A stretch of 64,000 bases of DNA from Artemia franciscana. Taxonomy: Eukaryota; Arthropoda; Branchiopoda; Anostraca; Artemiidae. The stretch lies in contig NW_027062925.1 in assembly GCF_032884065.1 (NCBI RefSeq), positions 1-64,000 on the forward strand, written 5' to 3'. The first letter of the stretch is position 1, and the number at the start of each line of letters is the position of its first letter. A program made the translations under genes and the position numbers. Below are positions 22,879-34,822 of the stretch, piece by piece. The notes under the pieces are model-generated. The model did no database searches. It worked only from the letters and a program-made list of their open reading frames with translations, and was not told the DNA's origin.

Positions 22879-23448
22879 ATATCTCGGAAAGGGTTTATGT
22901 TAAGAGAATGAAACTTTCAGGGATGAATCTACAGACTAAAGTATGTTCCGGGAAGGTATTTTGAAGCAACTACCTCTACTCTTTCTCCCTCTAGAGGGCC
23001 CTGACCTTTGCTGACCTTTAAAAATATGTGTCTTATAAAATTGAAACCTTGCAAAATAGATCTTCTGCTTAATTGAAGTACAACAAAATTGTTTTCAGCT
23101 TCATAACTTTGCTCAGTTCTATTTTATAAGGTTTTAAAGATATGCAAATATATTTCCTAAATTTTGAAAAAAAATGTTGATATGGCTCAAAATTCTACTC
23201 AAATAACAGGAATTGCATTTTCAGAACTAAAGGCAGAGAAAAAGCAACTAGTAACTGAAAATTAAGATAAAATGTTGTTTTGTCAAAATTTCAATAGGTT
23301 TAGACCTGTCATGTAGGCAAATTTCAGGGCCCTCTAGAGGGAGAAGGAGTGGAGGTGGATACTTTAAAATACCTTCCCGGGACATACTTTAGTCTGTAGA
23401 TTCATCCCTGAAAGTTTAATTTTCCTAACCTAAACTCTTTCTGAGATA
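22879..23448. repeat. Inverted pair of about 125 bp
   Basis: Arm 22879-23004 is the reverse complement of 23325-23448 at roughly 85% identity. Shared words include 'cagggatgaatctacaga', 'gggaaggtatttt' and 'ccctctagagggccctga'. The latter contains a self-complementary CTAGAG-type centre. The loop is 320 bp and AT-rich. The left arm starts ten bases after the end of the 852-bp TIR segment. Confidence 0.8.
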
Positions 23449-24299
23449 GCAAGAAGTCAATTAACTAGAATTTTACCATTTATTTTTTATTATTGACTTC
23501 CCCCTCGATTTGTTATGATTATTCGATCCAAAAAAAACATTGTACGTCCCTTTAGTAAGAATAGCCTACTCTTTTAAGGCGGGGGACTGTCCAATGGGGG
23601 TTGATAGCTATGATCATGTAGGCTAGTGCCTCATAGAATACAAGGCATTCAGGGTGCCGAGTGAGCGTTTTAGCTAGAAAATAGACGAGTGTCGGCATAT
23701 TCTTTGAATCCATATCAGATTTCTTTGCTTCTCGGAGCCCTTAGCCAATATTTCTGAAAGGCGAGGATAAAAAATAAAGGTGAATTTGGTAAATGAAAAA
23801 GTTACTTCTGTAAAACAATTAGGGGTGGGGAGTGAGAGGATGCAGGGGAAAATTTACAGATAGTTTATGACTAGTAGGCGAAGCCACATCTAACTGTGAC
23901 CTCTAAGATTCTGATCCATTAGACTTGAGCCCCTTCCCCTGCCAAGGCGTAAATTAATGAAAATGTTGGGAGATGAAGAATATGTTCCTTTTCTTAATCT
24001 TTTCAACGAAAGTACAGTTTTTTTTTTCAAATTTAAACCGCTCCCTAACCCAGTCGGCAGAAGTAACCTATACCAACCTCTTTCCCAATTAGGCAAAGAA
24101 GACTCCTGGGGGTGGAATTTAAATTGAATGGAAGAGTATTCTTGGTAAATGTTTAGTTTCGTTCCAGTTTAGAGCACTTAGAAATGTCAATTCTGGAAGC
24201 GCATCCATTTCTGGTTGACCCTCCTCATCCATGGGGCAAACTAAAAATGTATAAATTGGGCCTTCTTACAGTAAACATTTCCTATAGAGCGAAGCATAC

Positions 24300-24446
24300 T
24301 AGTCTATGAGACCTGTGGGTAGCAGGCCGAGGTCTGTATTCTATATTTATTCAATAAGCCTCGTTTGAGTTTTTTTAGTTTTATCAATCTTTTAAATAAA
24401 TACAGAATACAGACCTCGGCCCGCTGCCCACGGGGCTCATGGACTA
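24300..24446. repeat. Compact foldback (MITE-like) of 147 bp
   Basis: The two ends pair over about 50 bp (ATGAG..GTGGG.AGC..GGCCGAGGTCTGTATTCT type text against its complement), leaving a loop of about 45 bp. The ends match those of the 852-bp TIR segment, and the loop (caataagcctcgtttgag) matches inverted sequence next to that segment's right end. It is therefore a deletion derivative or sibling of that element. Confidence 0.8.
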
Positions 24447-24674
24447 ATACCCTTCACTCTATTGGTAATGTTACATCTAAGGAAACCCACTTTACGCATT
24501 TTTAGTCTCGTTGGAGGGGGATTTTAGAAACCTAAAAAATGAATAGCCTACGCTTCTCTAATAATGACAAAGAAATAATCGTCAAAAGAAATAATATGCG
24601 ATCGTCAGAATCTTGCTATATGCAATAATACCCACTTTAGAGCACTTGGAACGAATCTAAACATTTACCGTATT

Positions 24675-26707
24675 ATTCTTACCAGTTCTTGCGGTTCCAT
24701 TCCAACAAAACCTTGGAATTAAATCGCTAAATTGATTTATTATGGAATTTTTCTAGGATTGTTGTCACGTGCCAGACAACAGTCATTGCTCACGCTCGGG
24801 TTTCTGGTGGGCAGACAGAATATCACCAGACGCTGAACACTGTCCAGTTGGCAACGCGGCTTCATCGTGTTCGCAGACGTAAGATAAGAGTAAGTAGAAT
24901 TGTATTGATATGGTATATCGGAAGATTCGGCTTGAAGTCTAAGCTTACACGTAATAAGTGGGCCATTTGAGCTAAATAACAGCACAAATAGAGGGGAGTG
25001 GGCCCATGAGCAGTAAATTTTGACATCACTTCATTCTTTCTCATTCAAAAAACTATTTTGACCTCCAGTTTCACTTAGTGTTTTGTAGCGAATGGACTAT
25101 ATGCCAAAGAGTTAATTAATGAGCCTTGTTACCTTTCAATCACTTCTGACTTATTAAAAAAAACAAAAAAACATTAAAACTTTTTATTCCATTTCAGAAG
25201 AGTCCTTTCCAAATATTCCAAAATTTAGGCTCTATTTGATCTTAGTTTGATAGAGGATATAGAGAATAGTAGGGAATATAATCCGTCAAGCAATTGGATT
25301 TACTTTTGCTCAATGTTTTATTCGAAATGTTACTTTGTCTTTGTTTCTTTTAAAATTTATCAATGAGCCTTTGCCCTAAAATATGCTATGTACCTCATTT
25401 TTTTTTCTTTTGTATAAAAAAGGGAATCTTTAAAAAAAAATCAGTGAGATTTCTGTTCGATTCGTAGTCTATCAAGGTATAACGTTCTCATCTTTCTAAT
25501 ATAATTGACAAATTAATATTTTCATAAGAAATATTATTTCTATAACTTTTGGTCATTTTCCTGAGATGTCTTTTGGAAAACAACATATATTCATCTCAGG
25601 ATAAAAATAGCCTTATGATCTTGAATTCAACAATGTCTAACAAATTTATTTATCCTCAAGGATTTATTTATTAGTCCTTCTGAATAAAATAAGTAGTTAC
25701 TCATACCCTTGGGGGCCCTTGCCCTAATGACTAATGGCTACCCTAATGGCTGCAAAAGTAAACCTAACTTGCACAATGCTCAAGCATTTTGATTGAAATG
25801 GCTTTTAGCCTTAAACGTGTAACATGATGTCAAATTTGCTTTTTTTTTTCTTTTTTTTGAATAAGTGTATATATGTGCTTTTGGGTTTTATACAAATAGT
25901 CTTTGGACATGATTAAGGAAATAAAAAGTGGTTTATTTATAGTTAGCTTATTCAGCTTATTTTAGCGTTTATGTGTTAAATATTACACAACACATAAATA
26001 TTTGCATGGATACCTTATGGTAATAGGGCCTTGTGAAAATACTCGTCAATTCGACGTGTCAAAATAAGCCTCGTTAAAATATAAGCTTTTCCTTTAGATT
26101 AATGGATGTTATATTCCCTCGGAAAATTTTCCCTTGGAAATATCCTCCTGTAAAAAAATTCCCAATCAAACAAAGTGGCCCTCTGAAAACTCCTCCAATA
26201 TTTCCCTCCATGAGCCCCCCCCCCCCTAGCCGAAAATTTCACCACGTGCAAAACTAAACAGCCAAAAAGAAAATATGAACAAAAGAAAGAATCTTGAAAT
26301 ATTTTGCCTACTTTTCAAAATATAGGCAGAATATCCTATAGTATTTATTTTACATTCTTATTTATCTTGATTTTTTTTTCTTGTTTTTGGGGTGGAGTTA
26401 TCATAGGAGGGTTCAAGTAATGGTATCATAGCTAGGTTCAAAAAAATAATTTGAACCTGCGAAATTACTGGAAACTGTAGAAGAGTTGCCCTATGTTAGA
26501 AGTGCACAGAAATAACAAGGTGGGACAAAAGAATACGAGTAATTACTCCCTCGTTGATTTGGTCTGGCACCAACCAAAGGTGGCCTTAGCCAGAATGTCT
26601 GGGGGCAATGGATTTCTACTTATTGGCTGGTCATCTTTACCGACTGATCTGGGTGATATTGTTATTACAATTACTGTTTTGTTCTACACCAGCAGGGATT
26701 TCTCTTC
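24675..26707 (-). repeat. Right arm of a 2.0 kb inverted repeat
   Basis: Reverse complement of 19652-21655. The outer end joins family C DNA: the last shared bases are 'gggatttctcttc', and family C text ('ttttacacaaagcttg') starts at once. A diverged relative of the outer 100 bp of this arm occurs at 48905-49010 ('atggaagtgcacaaaggt'). Confidence 0.92.
24757..24878 (+). CDS. Candidate internal exon (right arm copy), unrecognised
   Basis: Plus-strand partner of the exon-like block in the left arm: acceptor 'tttttctag', 122 bp, donor GTAAGA, one base different (GGC/GAC in the cysteine-rich frame, or GCG/ACG in the alternative frame). The two copies would be transcribed towards each other from opposite strands. 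Same caveats as for the left copy. Confidence 0.3.
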
Positions 26708-29640
26708 AAATTTTACACAAAGCTTGTTCCCAAAAATGAATGCCCGTGTTCTGCAGAGCTCATAGAAAGCTGTTTATACTCATCCAAAGGATTAATAATA
26801 CGGCTTCTAGAGATATAACAGGATATCAATGGATATTCTTCTGAGTATCCACCAATCTTACTAGCTATATACTAGTATCACCGTTACGGTAGGTAAAGAA
26901 ACACCTCACAAGGGATAGTCAATTCCTATGTTTAGACAGCCTGATTGCACTAAGGTCATTACTAAAAAAAATACTACAGTTGCCAACAATCTATGAAAAG
27001 GGGGTTGAGCTTTATATCTCGAATCAATTGTTAAAAGGGTATGGCAAAAAATTGTTATAAAGGGTATTTTCAATTACAACAGCAGAAAGAACTTGTTTCC
27101 CAAAGAGCATGGTGACTTTTTCCACACCTGGTAAGCATGTGTTTTTTCAGCATGGTCAACATGTTTTGGTTTATTCGTAATAGAATTTCTGTGATTTTTC
27201 TGTTAATTAGATTCTAGTATAAGCTAAAACGAAGCAAGTTGGTATAGATTATTAATATTTTTTTATTGGGGGGGGGGCTGAAATACTACGCCTGCACGGT
27301 GGAAATTTGGCATTGGTTGCACGACTTTCACTGGTTTTAAGTTTTATTATTGAATTACTAAGTAAACATAGAGTATTCACTAACTGCGCATGTACCAATA
27401 AGATGATTAAATATAGACTTGTCTCACATTAAGAGCTAATCCTCTAAATGATCATTGCGATAGTAGCTTATTCTGCATTTTTTTTCAGGCGCTTATAATA
27501 TGCACTGGATTGAATCAATATCCACTGAATTGAATTCCACTGTCTTGGAAAAATGTCCCTACTGTTCCTAAGTAGTGTTTGTTTGCACTTACCATGCATG
27601 CACTTATTCCCCACCCCTGCGTTAATCATTGGCTATCAAGCAATAAACGATGTCGTATGGGTCACGTGACATTGAAACCCTATGATTCAACCGTAGAATT
27701 TTATTGTTTTGCCCGTAGGATTTTGATTCTGACCTCTAAGCAGTTTCTAAAATAACTAAAATTTTGACATTCTTAAGAATCCATTTTTCATATTCTATAC
27801 TCGAGTTAAATTTTTTCAATAATTGTATAAGTTTTCAGATGTGGTATGACTTAGCTGACAACACTGATTTGCATCTTTAAGTAAGTTTTAGGGTCTATTC
27901 CGAAAATTGGAATAGGTTTAATATTCGATCCCACTCATATAGCAAGCTTATGAAAAATACTATTGCACTTATGCTATAAATAATTAACGCTTAATAATAT
28001 AACCTCTTTTGTTCTAGAGTTACTTTCGATTTACGATCAACTCAAAATCTACTATAACAAAATTTTCACGAGTTTTACCGACCAAAAGCGTTAAGTACAG
28101 GTCTCCCCCCACAGTCAAAAGTATAACGTCTTTTCAACAATCGACGGTTTAAAAGGCGTTTTATATATTTTTTTGCTAATCTTCAACATTTTGGAAAATG
28201 TCATAAATATATGCCGTATTTCCACGACCTTACTGCAAAGTTCTTTTGAAAAATCAAAATTCTTCTTCAATAATTTTATTTGGTTCTTAAAAGTGTCCTC
28301 TAGGCTTTTCATACAAGCCTAGATACTCACGAAAACGCCCAAAGGTTTTTTGGGGTTAGTATGCTCATCCATAGACCAGAAGCTATCGTCAACGCAAAAG
28401 TACTGTATACATTGTTATTTCATTTAAAAATTCAATGCATGAAAACGATACATTTTTGCGAAAGAAAAGACACAATTTTAGAGATCAGAGCGGGCATATG
28501 TCGAATCCACTAAGTTAACAATCTTAAACCAAACAGCCTATATTGAAAGTAGAAATCCAGCACAAAAAGAAACGGAAAAGGCCATTAATATGAGTAGTGC
28601 AACCCTCATTTAACTCCCCAAAACAATTAGTGGCATTGGCTCTTCAATGAATACGCAATATATTTTCAATTGAAATTATTCTTTACCCGATGGTCAATAT
28701 ATTTGACAGAATGAATTATTTTAGTCATTTTATAATTATTATAACTTCGCCATTAGTGAGCATATAGATACAGTAAACCCTAGCATTGGGGTTTTTGGAC
28801 AAGCAAGATCCCCTTCCTACTTTTATCAGGTTCACTCTATATATAAAAAAAAGTCCTAGCTACATTTTTTAAGTTATAGCATTAATCCACAAAAATAAAA
28901 TGGCGGGCCCAGAAATAGGTCTGTCGAAACTGTTTTTGAAACATAACCACAAAATCACTTTTCCTCCATGGCATCCCCTTCTTAAAAGGGGATGCTTAAA
29001 GTTGAAAGTATACAATAGTTGTTCGTGTATAATAAATGCTCTTCATTAATTATTTTGATAAACATAGTTATGTATTTATTTTAATTTTCCCTATTTTGTA
29101 CTCCGTCCCTATGAACTATCCCTAAATCTAAGAACAACAAGCAGTTTGCAAGAATACAAAGAAACAATATTTTATTGATTAAATTTATATATAAATATAA
29201 AATAAAAAAATGTTCTTGTATGTTGAGTCAGGAAGAGGTTCTTTGGCAGGAGCAGAGGCCACATAATTGCACAGCTTCAATGAGCAGTAAATTCGTTAGG
29301 TGAAGGATGAGCAAAAAAGAAAATTGATTAAAATTTTTTTAAGGGTTCTATTTTTTTTAGTAAAATATAAAAAGGGGAGCAAAAAAAATATACGCGAATT
29401 TTACTCAGATTCTATTTAACTTGAGGTTTAGAACCCTTGTTTTTTTTATTTAAACTTTAAAATTATAAGAAACCAGTTCTGCTGCACTGTCTTTTTATGT
29501 AAAAATAAGCGTCTATACACAAAAAGACGAATGCAACAGAAAACAGGCTTATACAGAGTTACGAAATTTACTGCCCAGCTACTTCATTATCTAGAAAAGA
29601 AAAGGAAAGTCAATCATTTGCAGACAATAGACAATATGTT
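26708..29640. repeat. Family C copy C1 (about 2.9 kb)
   Basis: It matches 62036-64000 in direct orientation at roughly 95% identity over more than 1.9 kb, from 'ttttacacaaagcttg' onward. Relative to the second copy it holds about 835 extra bases (27110-27944) bounded by AGCA on both sides. A perfect 10-bp stem GCATCCCCTT / AAGGGGATGC lies at 28971-28995 and is kept in both copies. The minus-strand open frame at 28115-28312 (lysine-rich, SLEDTFKNQIKLLKKNFDFS) is not recognised and is broken in the second copy. Family type is undetermined. Confidence 0.8.
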
Positions 29641-30059
29641 TTTCCGAACTAAAAAATTTATAAAAGGATAAATTTTGAAGACTGGCTAAATACATTACAA
29701 GAGCGATAACCTCAAGATGGTTGCGATGTCTGGTCAAGACCTTTTTTCTTCATATGTAATTATGCTTGCTATTAACAGATCCTTTTAGACTTTCCTGGAA
29801 CATTTTGTGATATAGGAAAATCACAGATACAAATGTGTTCCTTAAATCTAAATTAGTCAATAGAAGAGAAATGCTAAATGTGAAAAAGAGCACTACCTAA
29901 GGAGGGGCGGGGGTAGCATAGATATGTTTTTGGCGGAAAAGAAATTTTCTGGGCAAAAACTTTCATGAGTAGATAAGGTATGATTTAAAAAATTTACATT
30001 TTCTAAGAGCCCCACGAAGATATAACCATCAAAAAATTGATGAAGAACTAATATATTAT

Positions 30060-30061
<2 letters not shown>

Positions 30062-30114
<53 letters not shown>
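30062..30114. repeat. (AT)n microsatellite
   Basis: About 26 uninterrupted AT dinucleotides, with a further short (AT) tract at 30124-30132. Confidence 0.95.
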
Positions 30115-30116
<2 letters not shown>

Positions 30117-30194
30117 TTTTATCATATATATAAATCACTTTAGCTCTTAAAGAGGGCACTATAACTTCAGACTCTTTGCCACAATGCTGCTTTT

Positions 30195-30705
30195 TAAACA
30201 AATTAAAAACTTTAGCGTAAAGAGCAAGGGATTGCGGAGGGGACAACCCATTTCATATACGGAGTAATTTCTGTTCGTTGTAAGTTTTAATGTTACTCCT
30301 TACTTTCAATTAAAAAACAAGTTTTTATGTAATTCTAATCAAACGACCATTGGATTTCAGGAGTGAGTAGGTGGCAAAAAATACAAAATTCCGCATTTTT
30401 GTAGATAGCATCTTGAAATTTCTACAGTAGGGTTCTCTGAGATGCTGAATCTGATGGTGTGATTGTCGACTTTTGTGAGCTATGACTTTTTGGGGGTGTT
30501 TCCCCCTATTTTCTAAAATAAGACAAATTTTCTCAGGCTTGTAACTTTTGATGCGTAAGACTAAACTTGACAAAACTTATATATTTAAAATCAGCATTAA
30601 AAAACACTTTTTTTTATTTACCTATTGGTATCAATATTCCGTTTTTACAGTTCAGTTACTATTGAGCCGGGTCGCTCCTTATTACAGTTCGTTACCACAA
30701 ACTGT
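30195..30705 (-). mobile_element. Family B copy B4
   Basis: Antisense family B: the end hairpin (stem ACAGTT-GT type, one mismatch) is at 30684-30705. The 'gagaaccctactgtagaaat' word (read on minus) and the 'gctctttacgctaaag'-type piece at 30200-30240 are also present. It forms the left part of the direct duplication with 33190-34385. Confidence 0.8.
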
Positions 30706-31795
30706 TTGATGCCTTGGTGAAAGCGCAAGGAGTGACATTAACAGTTAAAATGAATAGAAATCATTTCGTAGATGAAAGGGGCTGTCCCTTCCTCAACGCC
30801 CCGCTCTTTACGCTAAAGTTTGACTATTTCTCACAACTCTACTTTCAATGCTTTGTTGAAATTAAAACCCGTTTTTTCTTGCTTAATTTTCCATTAATAG
30901 AAAAGTATTGTTCAGTGCTTTGTTGAAATTAAAACCCGTTTTTTCTTGCTTAATTTTTCGTAAAAAGAAAAGCAGTGTGGTCTAAGAAATTATTCAGAAG
31001 CCAAACTCGACTGTTCTTTCCATATGAAATAAAACCAAGTAATGACAGTATCACATCTTTTAACCTAGCGTTTGTCACAATAGCGAAGCAGCTTTTGTTC
31101 TTTGGGTGCAGGTGCAGAAGAAAACAGAAGAAGCTTGGACTCAGTTTCCTTGGAGGAAGAAGAAGAAAAACAACAGACAACTACAGTTTTCAAATACCTC
31201 ATAACATTTAAACTAGACCCAGTTTGGAGGCTTTAATTAGGACAAGATTTGAACAATGGAAGCCACAATGCATGTAAATGCGAGTTGATTCTGCTTTCTG
31301 TCTACATTATACCAGGTAGGGGCGTCACAAGGGAGGGGGGGGGGAGCAACCCAAAATTTTTGAGATTCAGTGAAATGCGAAGCAAAAATTACAATGATTC
31401 CGGAAAAACAGAGAAGCTAAAATGGAATCTCAGAGGGTCTAAAATTCAAATTCGATTTCTATACCATTTCCAAGATCGAGAAGTTAAGGTCCAAAATTCA
31501 GTAGCACAATTTGTAAATTATGCAAAGGAAGTCTTGCAGCGACATGCCTAGTTATCAAATATAGTTAAAGCCGAATCAAATCGAAAATCGTATCGAAAAT
31601 CCGAAAAAAAGTTGAGGATTTGCTTGACTTTTGCAAGAAATTTTAATTTTATTCATCTCTTCTTCCCAAGGGAATTTTCTGGAAATGATATGATAAAATT
31701 TAAAAAAAATTATTTTTTTTATTTTTGTACAGTTGCCAAATCAGCCTAATTTAAACTAGGAAATTAAATCTGTTTCTTACCTTTTTTTTTTTTTA
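30340..31795 (+). repeat. Direct duplication, copy 1
   Basis: It matches 33190-34385 at about 97% identity. Copy 1 carries about 245 bp (31009-31254) that is absent from copy 2 between 'gccaaactcga' and 'atggaagcc'. It contains the family B end and about 1 kb of other sequence, including 'taggggcgtcacaaggga' and 'caacccaaaatttttgag'. Copy 1 ends about 20 bp from the stop of the cysteine-rich terminal exon. Repeat-encoded open frames were not called. Confidence 0.9.
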
Positions 31796-31816
31796 ATTTT
31801 GTAAAATACTAATGTA

Positions 31817-31930
31817 CTAATTTAACTCTACATGTACACCTGGCGCTTCCAACTGAAATTTGGGTTTCGAACAACAAGAGCCAAAGGCTTCAAAAATCTG
31901 AACGCAGCAACTGGTACAACAGGTCCCAAC
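31817..31930 (-). CDS. Terminal exon of an unrecognised gene with Cys-rich C-terminus
   Basis: On the minus strand a pyrimidine-rich tract and 'tttgcag' precede 114 bp in phase 0 coding 37 residues and a TAG stop. The peptide begins VGTCCTSCCVQIFEAFGSCC and ends SKPKFQLEAPGVHVELN. The three Cys pairs around a short hydrophobic stretch (VQIFEAF) look like an S-palmitoylated membrane-proximal tail or a metal-binding knot. That is inference. The exon joins in phase with 34823-34930, and a 2.9 kb intron holds the GA microsatellite and one copy of a direct duplication. I do not recognise the protein. Confidence 0.6.
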   Translation of the reverse strand, partial: VGTCCTSCCVQIFEAFGSCCSKPKFQLEAPGVHVELN

Positions 31931-32496
31931 CTGCAAAGGAAAGAAATATTTACAAATAACTTCTAAATAATAATCCCATCCTAGAAAGGGTCAATCTATT
32001 TTGGTTTTTTGTTTTGCTTAAGGTTTGTTCTGTACTGAGGATGGTCAAGCGAAATCTTGACCAAAACTGGCTGTTTATTGTCCTCATTTTCTCCTTTCTT
32101 CGTGATTTTGTTTCATCAATTTGTGTAAAAAGGAAGTTTGTATCTTTAGAGACAAACCTTGTAGGGGTCAAAATCCTTTAAATGCACGGTTTCACCCCTC
32201 TCTTCCCTTGTAAACAAGAGGCCCCTCTCAAAATCTTGATTAGTTGTCTTGCACAGAGGGGGGGGGGGGGTTTGAATTTACTGTTATTCTTGATGCATAC
32301 AGATCGCAGAGATATAATGGAAAAGGTTTACAATATTATGAACGTGTAATAATAACGATTGCCCCATTATTTCCATATTAGCTCATAATATATTAGCTAA
32401 CACAATACAATCCCATGAGCAATACATGGAGAATAACTGGTATTAGAGTATTATTTTTATTTCTAGTACTAGTACTATTTCTAAAACTTGAGGCCT

Positions 32497-32532
32497 GAGA
32501 GAGAGTGAGAGAGAGAGGGAGTGAAAGAGAGT

Positions 32533-32602
<70 letters not shown>
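32497..32602. repeat. (GA)n microsatellite
   Basis: An imperfect then perfect GA-dinucleotide tract of about 105 bp (interrupted by GAAAGAGT-type units at the left). It generates the spurious Leu-Ser open frames on the minus strand. Confidence 0.95.
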
Positions 32603-32605
<3 letters not shown>

Positions 32606-33049
32606 TATAAAAGTATAAAAAAGGACACTTTGTAATTCTTTAAATTCCAAATACTTGCTGTAAGGTAAAGGTAAAGAATATGGTAATGGACTTTAAGAGT
32701 CCCTACTGGCGGTGCTGATATCCATTTCTCAGCCCTTCAGCCAGGAAGTGCAATGGGGGGGTTAGGGGCGATCCATCCTGTGCTTTCGCACGCCACTTTA
32801 CCCATTTAGAGCTGGGTCGACTGTGTCTGAGCTTACAGTCACACCACTGACCCCTATCCCAAACCAAATAATTGGGTACACTAGAATTTGAACCATCGCC
32901 CTCTCGAAAAAACGATCCGAAATCCAGCGCACCAATACACATTCCAGCGCGAAATGCTAAGTGACTTGAAATATGGAAACTGATAACTGCTAATCCAAGA
33001 TTAAAATTGAAAAAATCAAAATTATGCAATGAAATATACTAGAAACTAG

Positions 33050-33565
33050 AGTTGAAAGTAAGGAGCAACATTATAATTTAAAACGAACACAAATTACTCC
33101 ATATATGATTAGGGCTGCTACCTCCTTAATCTCTTGCTCTTCAAGCTAAAGTTTTTTAGTATCAGTACTTTAAAAAAGGTTCTTATTCTAATCAAACGAC
33201 CATTGGATTTCAGGAGTGAGGAGGTGGCAAAAAATACAAAATTCCGCATTTTTGTAGATAGCAGCTTGAAATTTCTACAATAGGGTTCTCTGAGATGCTG
33301 AATCTGATGGTGTGATTGTCGACTTTTGTGAGCTATGACTTTTTGGGGGTGTTTCCCCCTATTTTCTAAAATAAGACAAATTTTCTCAGGCTTGTAACTT
33401 TTGATGGGTAAGACTAAACTTGACAAAACTTATATATTTAAAATCAGCATAAAAAAACATTTTTTTTTATTTACCTATCGGTATCAATATTCCGTTTTTA
33501 CAGTTCAGTTACTATTGAGCCGGGTCGCTCCTTATTACAGTTCGTTACCACAAACTGTTTGATGC
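33050..33565 (-). mobile_element. Family B copy B5
   Basis: Antisense copy nearly identical to B4. The end hairpin is at 33537-33558 with the same mismatch, and the left side has 'gtaaggagcaacattataat' and 'ctcttgctcttcaagcta' pieces. Shared private differences with B4 show that the two were duplicated together. Confidence 0.8.
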
Positions 33566-34385
33566 CTTGGTGAAAGCGCAAGGAGTGACATTAACAATTA
33601 AAATGAATAGAAATCATTTCGTATATGAAAGGGGCTGTCCCTTCCTCAACGCCCCACTCTTTACGCTAAAGTTTGACTATTTCTCACAACTCTACTTTCA
33701 ATGCTTTGTTGAAATTAAAACCCGTTTTTTCTTGCTTAATTTTCCGTTAATAGAAAAGTATTATCCAGTGCTTTGTTGAAATTAAAACCTGTTTTTACTT
33801 GCTTAATTTTTCGTAAAAAGAAAAGCAGTGTGGTCTAAGAAATTATTCAGAAGCCAAACTCGAATGGAAGCCACAATGCATGTAAATGCGAGTTGATTCT
33901 GCTTTCTGTCTACATTATACCAGGTAGGGGCGTCACAAGGGAGGGGGGGAGCAACCCAAAATTTTTGAGATTCAGTGAAATGTGAAGCAAAAATTACAAT
34001 GATTCCGGAAAAACAGAGAAGCTAAAATGGAATCTCAGAGTGTCGAAAATTCAAATTCGATTTCATCACCAATTCCAAGATCCAGAAGTTAAGGTCCAAA
34101 ATTCAGTAGCACAATTTGTAAATTATGCAAAGGAAGTCTTGCAGCGACATGCCTAGTTATCAAATATAGTTAAAGCCGAATCAAATCTAAAATCGTATCG
34201 AAAATTCGAAAAAAAAAGTTGAGGATTTGCTTGACTTTTGCAAGAAATTTTAATTTTATTCATCTCTTCTTCCCAAGGGAATTTTCTGGAAATAATATAA
34301 AATTAAAAAAATTTTTTTTTTTTTTATTTTTGTACAGTTGCCAAATCAGCCTAATTTAAACTAGGAAAGTAAAATCTGTTTCTGA
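33190..34385 (+). repeat. Direct duplication, copy 2
   Basis: Partner of 30340-31795, about 2.85 kb away, with the 245-bp segment missing. The end 'tttttgtacagttgccaaat' is shared with copy 1. Confidence 0.9.
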
Positions 34386-34822
34386 CCTTAAATAAGCTTT
34401 TCGCTTACCTAATTTACTGCTTTTGCAATGGCATATAACAAAATAATGGCATAAAACAAGCAAAAAATGGCCTTGGTTGCCCAAGTTTATAAATATACTT
34501 TTAATTCATGGCTTCTTAGAAATATTCTTAAGTTGTGATCATTGATCTGAGCTAAAGTTTTCATCTTTGTTATAAACAAAGAGACAATTGAAGGCGTTTT
34601 CTCCATAATTTTTTTGCATGCAAAATTAAAAGCAAATTTAAACTGTTGTGACTCTTTCAGTATTGTCATTGATTCAAGCAGTTTAAATCTTTTGTTAATA
34701 CATTACATTCTGAGTCCATTCTATGGACAAAGATAAAGTTTATAGAAAAGGACACTTTGTAATCCTCTAAACTCTAAGAGAGTAAAATCTATTTTTATAA
34801 GCAAATGTAAGCAATTACTTAC

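Larger units (their letters stand above)
21656..24674. other. 3.0 kb core between the inverted arms
   Basis: No open frame of note. The core holds a direct 65-bp duplication (22048-22112 and 22132-22196), a segment bounded by 31-bp inverted repeats (22018-22869), a second inverted pair (22879-23004 and 23325-23448) and a compact foldback (24300-24446). It lacks a transposase-like ORF. Confidence 0.7.
31931..34822 (-). other. Intron of the Cys-rich-tail gene
   Basis: A GT-AG intron inferred from donor GTAAGT (minus, at 34822-34817) and acceptor 'cctttgcag' (31931-31939). It contains the (GA)n tract, family B copy B5 and the second member of the direct duplication. Short open frames in it (for example 32703-33029) are not recognised. 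Confidence 0.55.

Noticed and set aside
28115-28312. Lys-rich 65-codon minus-strand frame in family C
   Set aside because: The homologous stretch in the second family C copy has indels that break it, so it is not under coding constraint.
29893-30246. 117-codon minus-strand frame
   Set aside because: It runs through the (AT)n tract (Ile-Tyr repeats) and family B-associated repeat.
32393-32650. Leu-Ser-rich open frames
   Set aside because: Produced entirely by the (GA)n microsatellite.
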